From an uncultured Pelagimonas sp. (lineage in GTDB: Bacteria; Pseudomonadota; Alphaproteobacteria; Rhodobacterales; Rhodobacteraceae), in assembly GCA_947497905.1 (NCBI GenBank), contig CANMIH010000011.1, forward strand, positions 101,280 to 165,279: a stretch of DNA of 64,000 nt, given 5' to 3'. Position 1 is the stretch's first letter. Each line of letters opens with the position of its first letter. Positions 28,260 to 36,148 of this stretch are shown piece by piece. The notes under the pieces are model-generated. The model had not been told where the DNA came from. It saw only the letters and a program-made list of their open reading frames with translations, and made no database searches. A program made the translations under genes and the position numbers.

Positions 28260-28687
28260 GGATGTTTTTCCTTTAGAGAAAGAGCAGACAGCACCGCAAT
28301 GAGAGTAAAAGCAGCAAGCGCCATCAGCGGGATTGGGACGCCAAACACCACTTGGTTGTCGTCAGTGCATGAAGGGCCAGTCGCAGAGCAGGGTTGAATC
28401 CGTTCCGGGATGACGCCGAAATAAAGCGCCAAATGCCAGACCGCCACGAGACCACCGCAAATTGCAAGAACGACTCCATACCGGCCTACTCGTTCATCGT
28501 GCCACCAAAGGCCAAGCCCGAGGACCACTACCAAAGGAAACATAAAAGCCCGCTGGAACCAACAGAGCACGCAAGGTGATAGCCCTAGCACCTCTCCAAT
28601 GAAAAGAACGGCGAGCGACGCGAAAAGGGCGATCGTCCATGCCAGCCCGAGAGCCAGTTCTCCGTTTAAGCGTTTCATTTCAATCAT
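28256..28687 (-). CDS. Disulfide bond formation protein DsbB/BdbC-like
   Basis: The protein has 143 residues and four transmembrane helices. The first periplasmic loop holds LSPCVLCWFQRA and the second a spaced pair (PCSATGPSCTDD). DsbB/BdbC proteins pass electrons from DsbA to quinone. ATGA-type overlaps with the genes on both sides show it belongs to one operon with the DsbA-like protein and Sco. Confidence 0.92.
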   Translation of the reverse strand: MIEMKRLNGELALGLAWTIALFASLAVLFIGEVLGLSPCVLCWFQRAFMFPLVVVLGLGLWWHDERVGRYGVVLAICGGLVAVWHLALYFGVIPERIQPCSATGPSCTDDNQVVFGVPIPLMALAAFTLIAVLSALSLKEKHP

Positions 28688-29283
28688 AATCTCGCTTTTA
28701 GGTCGGTAAGAATCTCTTCTGCTGGTGTGCCGTAGGCCCAGGAATCCGCGAAACCCGCTTGGGGATCCAAAAGGAACAGATGCGATGTATGACCCATTGT
28801 GTATCCATCTGGAGCGGAGGCCTCTTCGATCCGCTCAAAAAATATCGGAAAGGACTCTGACGTTTCCGCAATCTGCGTTGGTGTCCCGGTCAGCCCGATG
28901 ATGTCCTCATTAAACAATGGCACGAACTCGGATAGTGCCGCGGGTGTGTCGCGTTCAGGATCAATTGATATGAATATGGGTTGCACTTTTTCAGCGTCGG
29001 TTCCCAGTCCTTCCATAACTGCGGCAACTTCGGCAAGTGTCGTTGGGCAGATATCCGGGCAGTTCGCAAAGCCAAAAAAGATGAGCAGCCATTGCCCGGA
29101 AAAGTCACGTTCTGTTCGGATCAATCCATTGTGATCTGTCAGTTCGAACGCGGCACGAAATGCGGGGTCAGACATGTACGCGTCGGTTTCGGTCGGAGCT
29201 CCCGCGAACTGAAAAACCGCAAACACAAGAAGCGTTGCGCCTACCAGACCCCATAATACCTTTTGAATATCTGCAAGTCGCAC
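28684..29283 (-). CDS. Sco1/SenC-type protein, first gene of metal operon
   Basis: The protein has 199 residues with an N-terminal anchor. FGFANCPDICPTTL provides CxxxC and YTMGHTSHLFLL the metal-binding His. It is a paralogue of the Sco gene 2 kb downstream. It starts about 40 bases from a MerR-type promoter and leads an eight-gene minus-strand operon. Confidence 0.91.
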   Translation of the reverse strand: MRLADIQKVLWGLVGATLLVFAVFQFAGAPTETDAYMSDPAFRAAFELTDHNGLIRTERDFSGQWLLIFFGFANCPDICPTTLAEVAAVMEGLGTDAEKVQPIFISIDPERDTPAALSEFVPLFNEDIIGLTGTPTQIAETSESFPIFFERIEEASAPDGYTMGHTSHLFLLDPQAGFADSWAYGTPAEEILTDLKARL

Positions 29284-29319
29284 GTTGCGCGGCCCCCGTC
29301 TGATTCTTCACTTTGAGGC

Positions 29320-29350
29320 GAGATACATCCTCTAGCTACTGTAGCTTCAA
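29320..29350 (-). promoter_or_regulatory. MerR-type promoter for Sco/Dsb/ZIP operon
   Basis: On the minus strand: -35 TTGAAG, a 19-bp spacer and -10 TATCTC. The spacer contains the dyad AGCTAC-A-GTAGCT. A 19-bp spacer with a central dyad is the hallmark of promoters activated by MerR-family regulators, and merR is the adjacent gene. Confidence 0.7.
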
Positions 29351-29455
29351 GAGGTTTTCTGATGTGCACGATGAAGTTCCCCAATCGAAAATTCTGCGGT
29401 TGTGTCATGTGGTATGCAAATCTACATTTCCTAGAGGCTTCAAGGGAGGTTCAAC

Positions 29456-29884
29456 ATGTTCACAATTGGCATGATCGCAAAAAGGACAGGCACCAAGGTA
29501 CAAACAATCCGATACTATGAACAGATTGGGCTGATGCCGGAACCTGGGCGAACAGAAGGCGGGCAACGACGGTATGGCGATGCGGAACTAGACCGCCTTG
29601 CATTCATCCGTCACAGCAGACAGTTGGGATTTCCGCTCGATGCGATCCGGGAGCTACTTGATTTGTCCGACACACCGGATCGACCTTGTCACGAAGCCGA
29701 TGAGATCGCTCGTCGACAATTGAAGCTCGTTGAGCAGAGAATGGAGCGGCTGAAAGCCCTGCGCTCAGAGTTGAAACGGATGGTCAAGGAATGCAGCGGC
29801 GGAAACGCCGCGCAATGCCGTGTCCTCGAAGTCCTCAGGGATCACTCAGAATGCTTGACTGATCATGATAATATAGGCGTCTAA
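29456..29884 (+). CDS. MerR-family metal-responsive regulator (ZntR/CadR/PbrR-like)
   Basis: The protein has 142 residues. N-terminal winged helix (FTIGMIAKRTGTKVQTIRYYE), a dimerisation helix, and a cysteine-bearing metal loop: CHEADE near 81, ECSGGNAAQC near 112-121 and HSEC near 132. This layout fits Zn/Cd/Pb sensors rather than CueR-type copper sensors, but the metal cannot be set from sequence alone. It should twist the two 19-bp-spacer promoters that flank it to switch on both arms of the island. Confidence 0.88.
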   Translation: MFTIGMIAKRTGTKVQTIRYYEQIGLMPEPGRTEGGQRRYGDAELDRLAFIRHSRQLGFPLDAIRELLDLSDTPDRPCHEADEIARRQLKLVEQRMERLKALRSELKRMVKECSGGNAAQCRVLEVLRDHSECLTDHDNIGV

Positions 29885-29914
29885 AAAACGTAGTAAGCAC
29901 TTCAAAGTTACCAC

Positions 29915-29945
29915 TTGAACCTACAATGGCTGTAGCAATTATCTA
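29915..29945 (+). promoter_or_regulatory. MerR-type promoter for transglutaminase-like/CDF genes
   Basis: TTGAAC, a 19-bp spacer holding the dyad CTACA-ATGGC-TGTAG, then TATCTA. Same architecture as the promoter on the other side of merR, with shared half-site CTACA. Ends 29 bases before the GTG start. Confidence 0.72.
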
Positions 29946-29974
29946 CCTCCTTGAAAGATTCGAGGAGATAGACC

Positions 29975-30736
29975 GTGGCGCACGAAGACCGTTTGTTGAA
30001 AGCAACCCCGATCTTAGATTTTGGGTCGGCTGCCATAGCGCAGCTCATCGATGGAAAGTGTTGGCGTGACCTGTCTGACACCGACAAAGTCGGCTCCGTC
30101 TATGATTTTGTGCGCAACGACATCTCATTCGGCTACAACCGTGCAGACGACATTCCAGCGTCCGAAGTGCTGTCCGATGGCTATGGGCAGTGCAACACCA
30201 AGGGCACACTCCTTATGGCGCTGCTCCGGGCAGTGGGCGTAAAGTGCAGGATCCACGGGTTCACGATCCATAAGGGCCTTCAGCGGGGCGTGGTGCCGGA
30301 ACTTGTCTACCCGATTGTGCCAGAAGAGATTCTCCACTCGTGGGTCGAGGTCGAACTGAACGGAAAGTGGATTAACTTAGAAGGCTTCATTCTCGACAAC
30401 GCGTTTCTGAAGGTTCTGCAGTCCTCGTTTGCCGACCGCGAGAGCCTTTGCGGCTATGGGGCCGGAACACATTGCCTTAACGCGCCGCCGGTGGAGTGGA
30501 CCGGGCAGGACACCTACATCCAGGACGCCGGAATCGTTCGGGATTTTGGAACGTACGATACGCCGGACGCTTTCTATGCAGATCATGAGCAAAAGTTTGG
30601 GCATTTGCGTGGATGGCTCTATCGCAACGCCATCCGGCATTGGATGAACGCCCGTGTGAGGGCCTTCCGCAAAGGCCGTCTGAGACCCGACGCATCCATT
30701 GCGCACCAGCATGAGGGAGATACCAATGCCGCATGA
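29975..30736 (+). CDS. Transglutaminase-like cysteine protein
   Basis: The protein has 253 residues and a GTG start behind GGAGAT. The transglutaminase-like core has the Cys in DGYGQCNTKGTLL, the His in ILHSWVEVEL and the Asp/Asn region LEGFILDN. Such proteins are usually cysteine proteases or peptide-modifying enzymes. It has no signal peptide. It shares a MerR-type promoter and an 11-base overlap with the CDF exporter gene, so a role in metal stress is likely, but the reaction is unknown. Confidence 0.78.
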   Translation: MAHEDRLLKATPILDFGSAAIAQLIDGKCWRDLSDTDKVGSVYDFVRNDISFGYNRADDIPASEVLSDGYGQCNTKGTLLMALLRAVGVKCRIHGFTIHKGLQRGVVPELVYPIVPEEILHSWVEVELNGKWINLEGFILDNAFLKVLQSSFADRESLCGYGAGTHCLNAPPVEWTGQDTYIQDAGIVRDFGTYDTPDAFYADHEQKFGHLRGWLYRNAIRHWMNARVRAFRKGRLRPDASIAHQHEGDTNAA

Positions 30737-31664
30737 TCACCACGGTCACAGCCATGCCCATCTTGATCCCTCAAACGGAGATCGACGGGTTGCTATTGCA
30801 ATTTGCGCCAACGGGCTTCTAACCGTCGCCCAGATCATAGGTGGCATTTTCGCTGGCTCACTCGCGCTTATCGCAGATGCGCTGCACAACTTCTCTGACA
30901 TGGCGGCGCTCGTCATTGCCTTCGCGGCCCGCAAAATTGCACGACGTCCCGCCGATGAACGGATGACCTTCGGCTATGGTCGGATCGAAACCGTGGCTGC
31001 ATTGATCAATTACACGACGTTGATCGTTATTGGTCTCTATCTGATTTATGAAGGCGGCATGCGCCTTATCGAGCCTCCTGAGGTGAAGGGGTGGACTGTC
31101 GTGATCATTGCCGGATTGGCGCTGGTGGTCGACGCCCTAACGGCGACGCTGACCTATTCGATGCAGAAGGGCAGCCAGAACATACGCGCCTTGTTCCTGC
31201 ACAACCTCTCCGATGCTTTGGCCTCAGTGGCCGTGATTGTCGGAGGCACGCTGATCATCCTTTATGACATGCGTTGGGTTGATCCTGCGATCACGATCGG
31301 AATTGCCATATACATTCTGTACTTGGCCTTCGCAGAGATTGGGGCCCCAATCCGGACGCTTATGCTCGCTTCTCCACCGGAAATAGACGGAGGAGAGGTG
31401 GTGGCAGCCATTCGCCAGACAAATGGAGTGAAGGACGTCCACCATGTGCACTTGTGGCAGATGGAAGAGAATTCACCAGCGCTCGATGCTCATGTCGTCG
31501 TAGAAGACGATGCATGGAGCCAGTTGGAACGGATAAAAGCAGAGCTAAAGATGCGAGCTGGTACAGAATTCGGGATCAATCACGCCACTTTAGAGTTTGA
31601 ACGCAACGGCATCTGTGATGGCGACGTGCCGCTGTTTGGCCATGACAAACGTCGGAGCTCGTAG
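30726..31664 (+). CDS. Cation diffusion facilitator metal exporter
   Basis: The protein has about 312 residues. A His-rich N-terminus (HDHHGHSHAHLD) is followed by six transmembrane helices with the metal sites ALIADALHNFSDM in helix 2 and LFLHNLSDALAS in helix 5. The cytoplasmic domain (about 205-300) has the typical HHVHLWQM strand. HxxxD/HxxxD residues place it with Zn(II)/Cd(II)-type CDF exporters such as CzcD. The ATG at 30726 is chosen for its AGGGAG site and direct start of the His-rich tail. Confidence 0.92.
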   Translation: MPHDHHGHSHAHLDPSNGDRRVAIAICANGLLTVAQIIGGIFAGSLALIADALHNFSDMAALVIAFAARKIARRPADERMTFGYGRIETVAALINYTTLIVIGLYLIYEGGMRLIEPPEVKGWTVVIIAGLALVVDALTATLTYSMQKGSQNIRALFLHNLSDALASVAVIVGGTLIILYDMRWVDPAITIGIAIYILYLAFAEIGAPIRTLMLASPPEIDGGEVVAAIRQTNGVKDVHHVHLWQMEENSPALDAHVVVEDDAWSQLERIKAELKMRAGTEFGINHATLEFERNGICDGDVPLFGHDKRRSS

Positions 31665-32292
31665 GTTTGTGGATGTCTATCATGAGAGTTGTAACGGGCG
31701 GGAACTTAGGGTGAACCCAAAAATGACCTTGGCTTAACCTAACTGAAAAGGAGCTATCTCTGCTATTTGCCATTCGGCTATATTCAGAAGTAACACTAGC
31801 GGCATAGTCAGCTCGTTCTGGTTGGTCATCAGCGTGAGGAGCTAGCAAAGCCGTCAAACTCACTTCTTTTGAAAGCACTCCTGACATCATTTTACATTGT
31901 AGTGTGCAACATCCCTCGAAAGGAGATGCCGGTCTGATTGGCCGATAAATCATTAGGAAATGAAACACTCGATGTTGCAGGGAAAGTCGAGGAGTGGCCC
32001 ATTTGCAGATCTCAAAGAGACATCTCAACAGATTGTGTCTTGAAGCAACGCTTGAAACTGTCATACATGACTGACATACATCGGTTTTGCAGCGCCGAAG
32101 TGTCGCGATATACGCAAGTAAAAACAACAGCTTACCATGTCATCGCTTCGATCCCTACCGCCGGAGCCATCTTCACTCATAAGTGACTGGTTTGCATTGC
32201 AAATCAAGATGGATGGCATGATGTGCGGCACCCCGCTGCGGCACCATCAGAACCATTTTCGTTCCTTCCGCCCCAACCGGATCGGAACAACA
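31665..32292. other. Intergenic, no gene accepted
   Basis: About 630 bases between the CDF gene and the integrase remnant. Frames on both strands are weak. Near 32224-32246 the octamer GCGGCACC occurs twice with a 5-base gap, upstream of the integrase start, and could be a binding site. Confidence 0.45.
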
Positions 32293-32966
32293 ATGATCAC
32301 CCAACCCTATCTGTTCAAACGCGGCGACGTCTATCAGTGGCGCCGCAAGACCCGAAGGTTTTCCACAAAGATCGTTGATATCAAACTCTCTCTGGGGACG
32401 ACGGATCGTCTGTCAGCCTGTATTTCATCTAGAAAAGTTAGTGCCGAGAGCGATTTTATCATGGAGCAGATCATTCAGAACCGCATCACGGATGAGGTCG
32501 GGCGACAATACCTCGCCCATGTCATCAAAACCGAACGTGCCAAGATCGAGGAATTGCGATTGCTGTCCCGGGTGGATAGCCTCGATCCTGAGGATGACAC
32601 CCGTCATGATGATGCAGCGCAGGCCGCATGGGTCGCAATCCATGAGAAAGGCCTCGACCATCGTATTGCCGCGGATACACCTGAGCTCACTCGAGACAAT
32701 ATTGAAATCACCCGCGCTGATTTGCATAGCGAAGCGCGGCGCCGGATTCTCAAACGGGACTTTAGGGATCTGACGGGGGTGGATTGGCTATCCGCATTAG
32801 AAGAACTGACCCTGCGCGATCTCTATATTCGGGCCAAAGCGGAGGCCTGGTCCGGTCCACACCATAGCAGTGAACAACATTCTGACAGAGCCGCCCAATC
32901 AGAGGTGGTACCTCAGGTGCTGCCTGCAAAGCATTGCGAGGAAAAGGAACGACCGGATCCAAGACT
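32293..32966 (+). pseudogene. Truncated DUF6538-type tyrosine integrase
   Basis: About 225 residues remain of a protein that is normally over 450. The N-terminal DUF6538 module is clear: YLFKRGDVYQWRRKTRRF and LSLGTTDR, as in many alphaproteobacterial site-specific integrases. The core-binding and catalytic domains (R...HxxR...Y) are absent. The reading frame runs straight into the IS end at 32967. Bases after the IS belong to another transposase, not to an integrase tail, so the missing part was deleted rather than just displaced. Confidence 0.75.
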
Positions 32967-33210
32967 TGAGCAGCCTCATCTGACTGGTCCATTTTGATTG
33001 TTAGTGCATGATCGGCCTGGGTTCCATTGGGATAATGGTTTCAGGGGCCGGCGGGCGGTAACCCAGTGCACTGTGTGGTCTCTTGATGTTGTAGTGTTTC
33101 CTCCATTCTTCGATGATGATTTGCGCTTCTCTGAGCGAGTAGAAGATTTCACCGTTTAGCAGCTCGTCCCTCATCCGCCCGTTGAAGCTTTCGCAATAAC
33201 CGTTCTCCCA

Positions 33211-33250
33211 TGCACTGCCCGGCAGGGCATCGCATGGCGATGTCCCGAGA
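33211..33250. repeat. 40-bp hairpin insertion within orfB (element B)
   Basis: Interrupts the conserved EPGSP-WENGY codons. The plus strand reads a GGGCATCGC arm and a GCGATGTCCC arm around ATG, followed by GAGAGG. It is about 70 percent alike to the insertion at 33572-33612, in the same orientation, and paired stem positions differ together. Boundaries are ambiguous by 2-3 bases. Confidence 0.75.
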
Positions 33251-33571
33251 GGGTGAGCCTGGCTCGATGTAGGCTGTCTTTGCGCCGACCGCGGCGATCC
33301 AATCCCGGACCGCCTGAGCAACGAACTCAGGGCCATCGTCCGACCGGATGAAGGTGGGAGGGCCACGCAGGATGAACAGGTCGGTTAGAGCATCGATCAC
33401 GTCTGTCGAGTTCAGCTTGCGCTTCACCTTGATCGCCAGACATTCCCGGCTGTGCTCGTCGATGATGTACAGCATCCGGAATGCCTTCCCATCATCGGTC
33501 CGGCAGTGAACAAAGTCATAGCTCCACACATGATTACGATGTTCCGGGCGCAAGCGAACGCATGATCCATC

Positions 33572-33612
33572 CATTGGCCGGTAGGGTATTGCGCAGCAAT
33601 ATCCCGAGAGGA
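33572..33612. repeat. 41-bp hairpin insertion within orfB (element A)
   Basis: Interrupts the conserved GRLWLN-DGSC codons. The plus strand reads a GGGTATTGC arm, GCA loop, and GCAATATCCC arm followed by GAGAGG. Together with the 40-bp insertion the total is 81 bases, so the downstream frame is restored only after both. Confidence 0.75.
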
Positions 33613-33929
33613 GTTCAGCCACAGCCGTCCTTTCTTTGCCTGTTTCGGCGGAACCTTCAGCCCCTCTCGCCGCCACAGCCGCTCGACACGCCCATCGCTG
33701 ACAGACCAGCCGGCATCCCTGAGAAGTACAGCGCCCCTACGGTAGCCATATCGACCGTATTGGCGTGCCAGCTCGATCATGTCGGCAACCAGTCTGTCTT
33801 CATCAGCTCGCCCCTTTGGGATACGCCTTTGCGTCGAGCGGTGTTGCCCCAGTACCTGGCACGCCCGCCGTTCCGAGACGTTGAATCGGGAACGCACATG
33901 CTCGATGCAGGCACGGCGACGAGCGGGGC

Positions 33930-34208
33930 TCAGAAGTTTCCCTTTGCGGCTTCCGTCAGGATCAGCTTGTCCAGCGTCAGGTCCGACACGGCCCGTCTCA
34001 GCCGGTCATTCTCCTTCTGCAGCCGCTTTAGTTCCTTCAATTGATCTACACCCATTCCACCATATTGCTTACGCCAGCGATAATAGGTCTGCTCAACAAC
34101 GCCGATCTGTCTGATTGCATCCAAACGGGGCATCCCTTACCCCATCAGAACCTCAACCTGCCGTAACTTCGAGACTATCTCTTCGGGTTTTGGTCGCTTG
34201 TTCGCCAT
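33930..34208 (-). pseudogene. IS3-family orfA with nonsense codon
   Basis: The HTH subunit starts MANKRPKPEEIVSKLRQ and continues DAIRQIGVVEQTYYRWRK with a leucine-zipper-like tail. Codon 24 is TAA (34137-34139), where related elements have a Gln before GMP-type sequence, so a single C-to-T change probably stopped the gene. The remaining downstream ORF could restart only at the later ATG. Confidence 0.78.
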
Positions 34209-34265
34209 TCTTGCTCCTCCGTTTCCTAAACATAGCGGCGGACCAGTTCCGTTGGGGAGGCTCAC

Positions 34266-34442
34266 GTCTACCTGCACGCCTGGGAGACCGGATCAGAGGC
34301 GAAGGCGGGCGTTGGGAAATGGATCGATTTCTACAACCGCAAACGTCCACACTCCGTCCTTGGCGGCAAACCTCCAGCCTTGGTCTATCGGCTGAGAAAA
34401 CAAGTAACCCAAACCGATCAGCAGGAGCAAAGAGTAGCTTAA
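34266..34442 (+). pseudogene. C-terminal relic of a second IS3-family transposase
   Basis: 58 codons encode VYLHAWETGS, WIDFYNRKRPHSVLGG and DQQEQRVA before TAA, the C-terminal end of an IS3-type orfB distinct from the neighbour. An IS end-like sequence (CATTGGGGAGTAGCTCA) follows and stops at 34481. The 5' part is missing exactly at the junction with the IS407-like element. Confidence 0.8.
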
Positions 34443-34481
34443 ATTACGCTGAAACCTTTCCAAACATTGGGGAGTAGCTCA

Positions 34482-35155
34482 CGATTGCTTGATCAAAGGC
34501 CGAGGATTGCGAAGCAAGATATTGCATTCTGATCTTACCCTCGGTCTTGATCTTTTAGTATCGGTTCTACGCTTTCACAGCTTCTGTCCGCCTCCTCGAG
34601 TTGCGTCCTCCTCACAACCAGCTTGCCAACAGGAAGTATAAACCCCTAGGGCGCAACGGGGACCATATAAGAAAGTGTGCCAGCATTTCCGCCGACCACG
34701 CCGCACCCTGAGCAGCGATACAGGCGCGCTTCGTTCACTTCAGCCAGCGGCCCTTTAGCAACTTCCGATCAGTGATGCGAACCTGAACCCTGTCCATTAG
34801 TAGCGGGCTGCACCTTGGCAAAAAATCGGCGATTTCGCCCAATAGAACATCCTCCAAGATACCCGGTACCAAGACGGATCTGATAGCTTGCGAAAATGCC
34901 TTCTTTCGAGCTCGAACGCATAACGGATAGATGAGATTGGCACGCTCTTCAGGATATTCTTCGAGCGGCATGGAGTTTTGCATGCCTCAAACCTAAATCG
35001 AGAACAGAGACAAAAGCGAGCCTGAACTTCGTCGAGGTCTACGGTGGGCCAGAAGCCTTGTGCGGACATCGAAGTACGTTGTTAACTCTGTTCACCATAA
35101 TCTAGTTCCGTAACGTAACAACAGTTGGCGTTGAGCGAAGTCATAGGGAGTGCCG
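34482..35155. other. Intergenic, no gene accepted
   Basis: About 670 bases. A minus-strand 82-codon frame (34735-34983) beginning MQNSMPLEEYPEERANLIY has acceptable composition but no recognised family, so I leave it as a possibility only. The right end should contain the promoter of the peroxidase-kinase pair. Confidence 0.45.
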
Positions 35156-36148
35156 ATGGGTTTTGGGTTGAGTGAACTGACATATCGGATTTTCGCACCT
35201 TTGACAGTTGTGCTGGCCACGGCGATCTTTGCTATTGCCGGCGAAAGCGACCTTCGGGACCAGTTCCGGCGCCCAACCACAATCCCGTTTCCAGCCGAGG
35301 CACCTTACAACCGCGAGGTGGCGACGCTTGGCAAAATGTTGTTTTTTGACCCTCGCCTTTCTGGTGAGCAGAATATGAGCTGCGTGAGCTGCCACAATCC
35401 TTCTTTCGGGTGGGAAGCCCCTGTCGCACTTTCGATCGGAGCCATGAATCAACCGCTCGATCGGCATGCACCAACTCTTTACAATATGGCTTGGGTCTCA
35501 TCCTTTTTTTGGGACGGTCGTGCTTCCACACTTGAGGAGCAAGCTATCGGCCCGATAACCGATGAGCGTGAGATGGGGGCGACCTTTGACATGATCGTAG
35601 CGCGCTTATCTCTCGTTGAGGGATATCGCGATCAATTCAGTAGGTTGTTTCCCGGCGAAGGTATTTCAAAAGGTACAATTCTAAGGGCAATTGCAACATA
35701 TGAGCGAACGATTGTCAGCGGTGTAGCAAGCTTCGACCGGTGGGTAGACGGAGATGAGACTGCGATTTCGGACTCCGCCCGGCGGGGTTTTGAGCTGTTC
35801 ACCGGCGCTGCCGGATGTTCGGTATGCCATTCCGGTTGGAACTTCTCGGACAATCAACTTTACGACACAGGGTTACAAAGACGGGACATCGACAACGGTG
35901 TCCGCTTTAAAACACCGGGCCTGCGCAGCATTGCTTTGCGTGCACCCTACATGCACGACGGTTCTTTAAATACCCTTCAGGACGTCATTCAGCACTATGC
36001 AAGTGGTGGGAACCCTAACGTCACCAGAGACGTAGACGTGGCCCCATTCCCAATGACGGATACCGAGCTTGCAGATCTAGTGGCTTTTCTAAACACTCTG
36101 ACAGAAGAGACTGGCGATGTCCGCACACCCATCCTCCCAGCGAACTGA
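35156..36148 (+). CDS. MauG/CcpA-type dihaem cytochrome c peroxidase
   Basis: The protein has about 330 residues with an N-terminal signal (about 8-25). Two CxxCH haem c sites are present: CVSCHNPSF near residue 77 and CSVCHSGW near 220. The MauG/BCCP-type LFFDPRLSG, APTLYNMAW, WDGRASTLEEQA and APYMHDGSLNTL complete the picture. It would be a periplasmic peroxidase or oxidase. The ATG at 35156 follows GGGAG; a GTG two codons earlier is less likely. Its 3' end overlaps the histidine kinase gene by 32 bases, suggesting coupled expression. Confidence 0.9.
   Translation: MGFGLSELTYRIFAPLTVVLATAIFAIAGESDLRDQFRRPTTIPFPAEAPYNREVATLGKMLFFDPRLSGEQNMSCVSCHNPSFGWEAPVALSIGAMNQPLDRHAPTLYNMAWVSSFFWDGRASTLEEQAIGPITDEREMGATFDMIVARLSLVEGYRDQFSRLFPGEGISKGTILRAIATYERTIVSGVASFDRWVDGDETAISDSARRGFELFTGAAGCSVCHSGWNFSDNQLYDTGLQRRDIDNGVRFKTPGLRSIALRAPYMHDGSLNTLQDVIQHYASGGNPNVTRDVDVAPFPMTDTELADLVAFLNTLTEETGDVRTPILPAN

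Larger units (their letters stand above)
33001..33900 (-). pseudogene. IS3-family orfB transposase, frame-disrupted twice
   Basis: The DDE transposase is readable end to end but in two frames. RACQVLGQHRSTQRR, YRRGAVLLRDAGW and KKGRLWLN are followed by a 41-base insertion; then HVWSYDFVHCRTDDGK, FIRSDDGPEF and TAYIEPGSP by a 40-base insertion; then WENGYCESFNGRMRDELL, returning to the first frame. The DDE residues lie in the D of YDF, DDG and the E of WENGY. No intact product can be made without skipping the inserts. Confidence 0.82.
32967..34264 (-). mobile_element. IS3-family (IS407-like) insertion sequence, copy 1, decayed
   Basis: A 1298-bp element bounded by imperfect inverted repeats: TGAGCAGCCTCATCTGACTG at the left end, and at the right end (read inward) TGAGCCTCCCCAACGGAACT. 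It carries orfA and orfB on the minus strand. No matching 3-4 bp target duplication flanks it (left GACT, right CGTC), consistent with later rearrangement. Both transposase genes are broken. Its left 77 bases match the element that begins at 63924. Confidence 0.85.

Noticed and set aside
32967..34264. 4-bp target duplication around IS copy 1
   Set aside because: Flanks GACT and CGTC do not match, so a simple insertion is not supported.
34735..34983. 82-codon minus-strand frame
   Set aside because: Plausible composition but no family, no clear ribosome binding site and it sits in an IS-scarred region.
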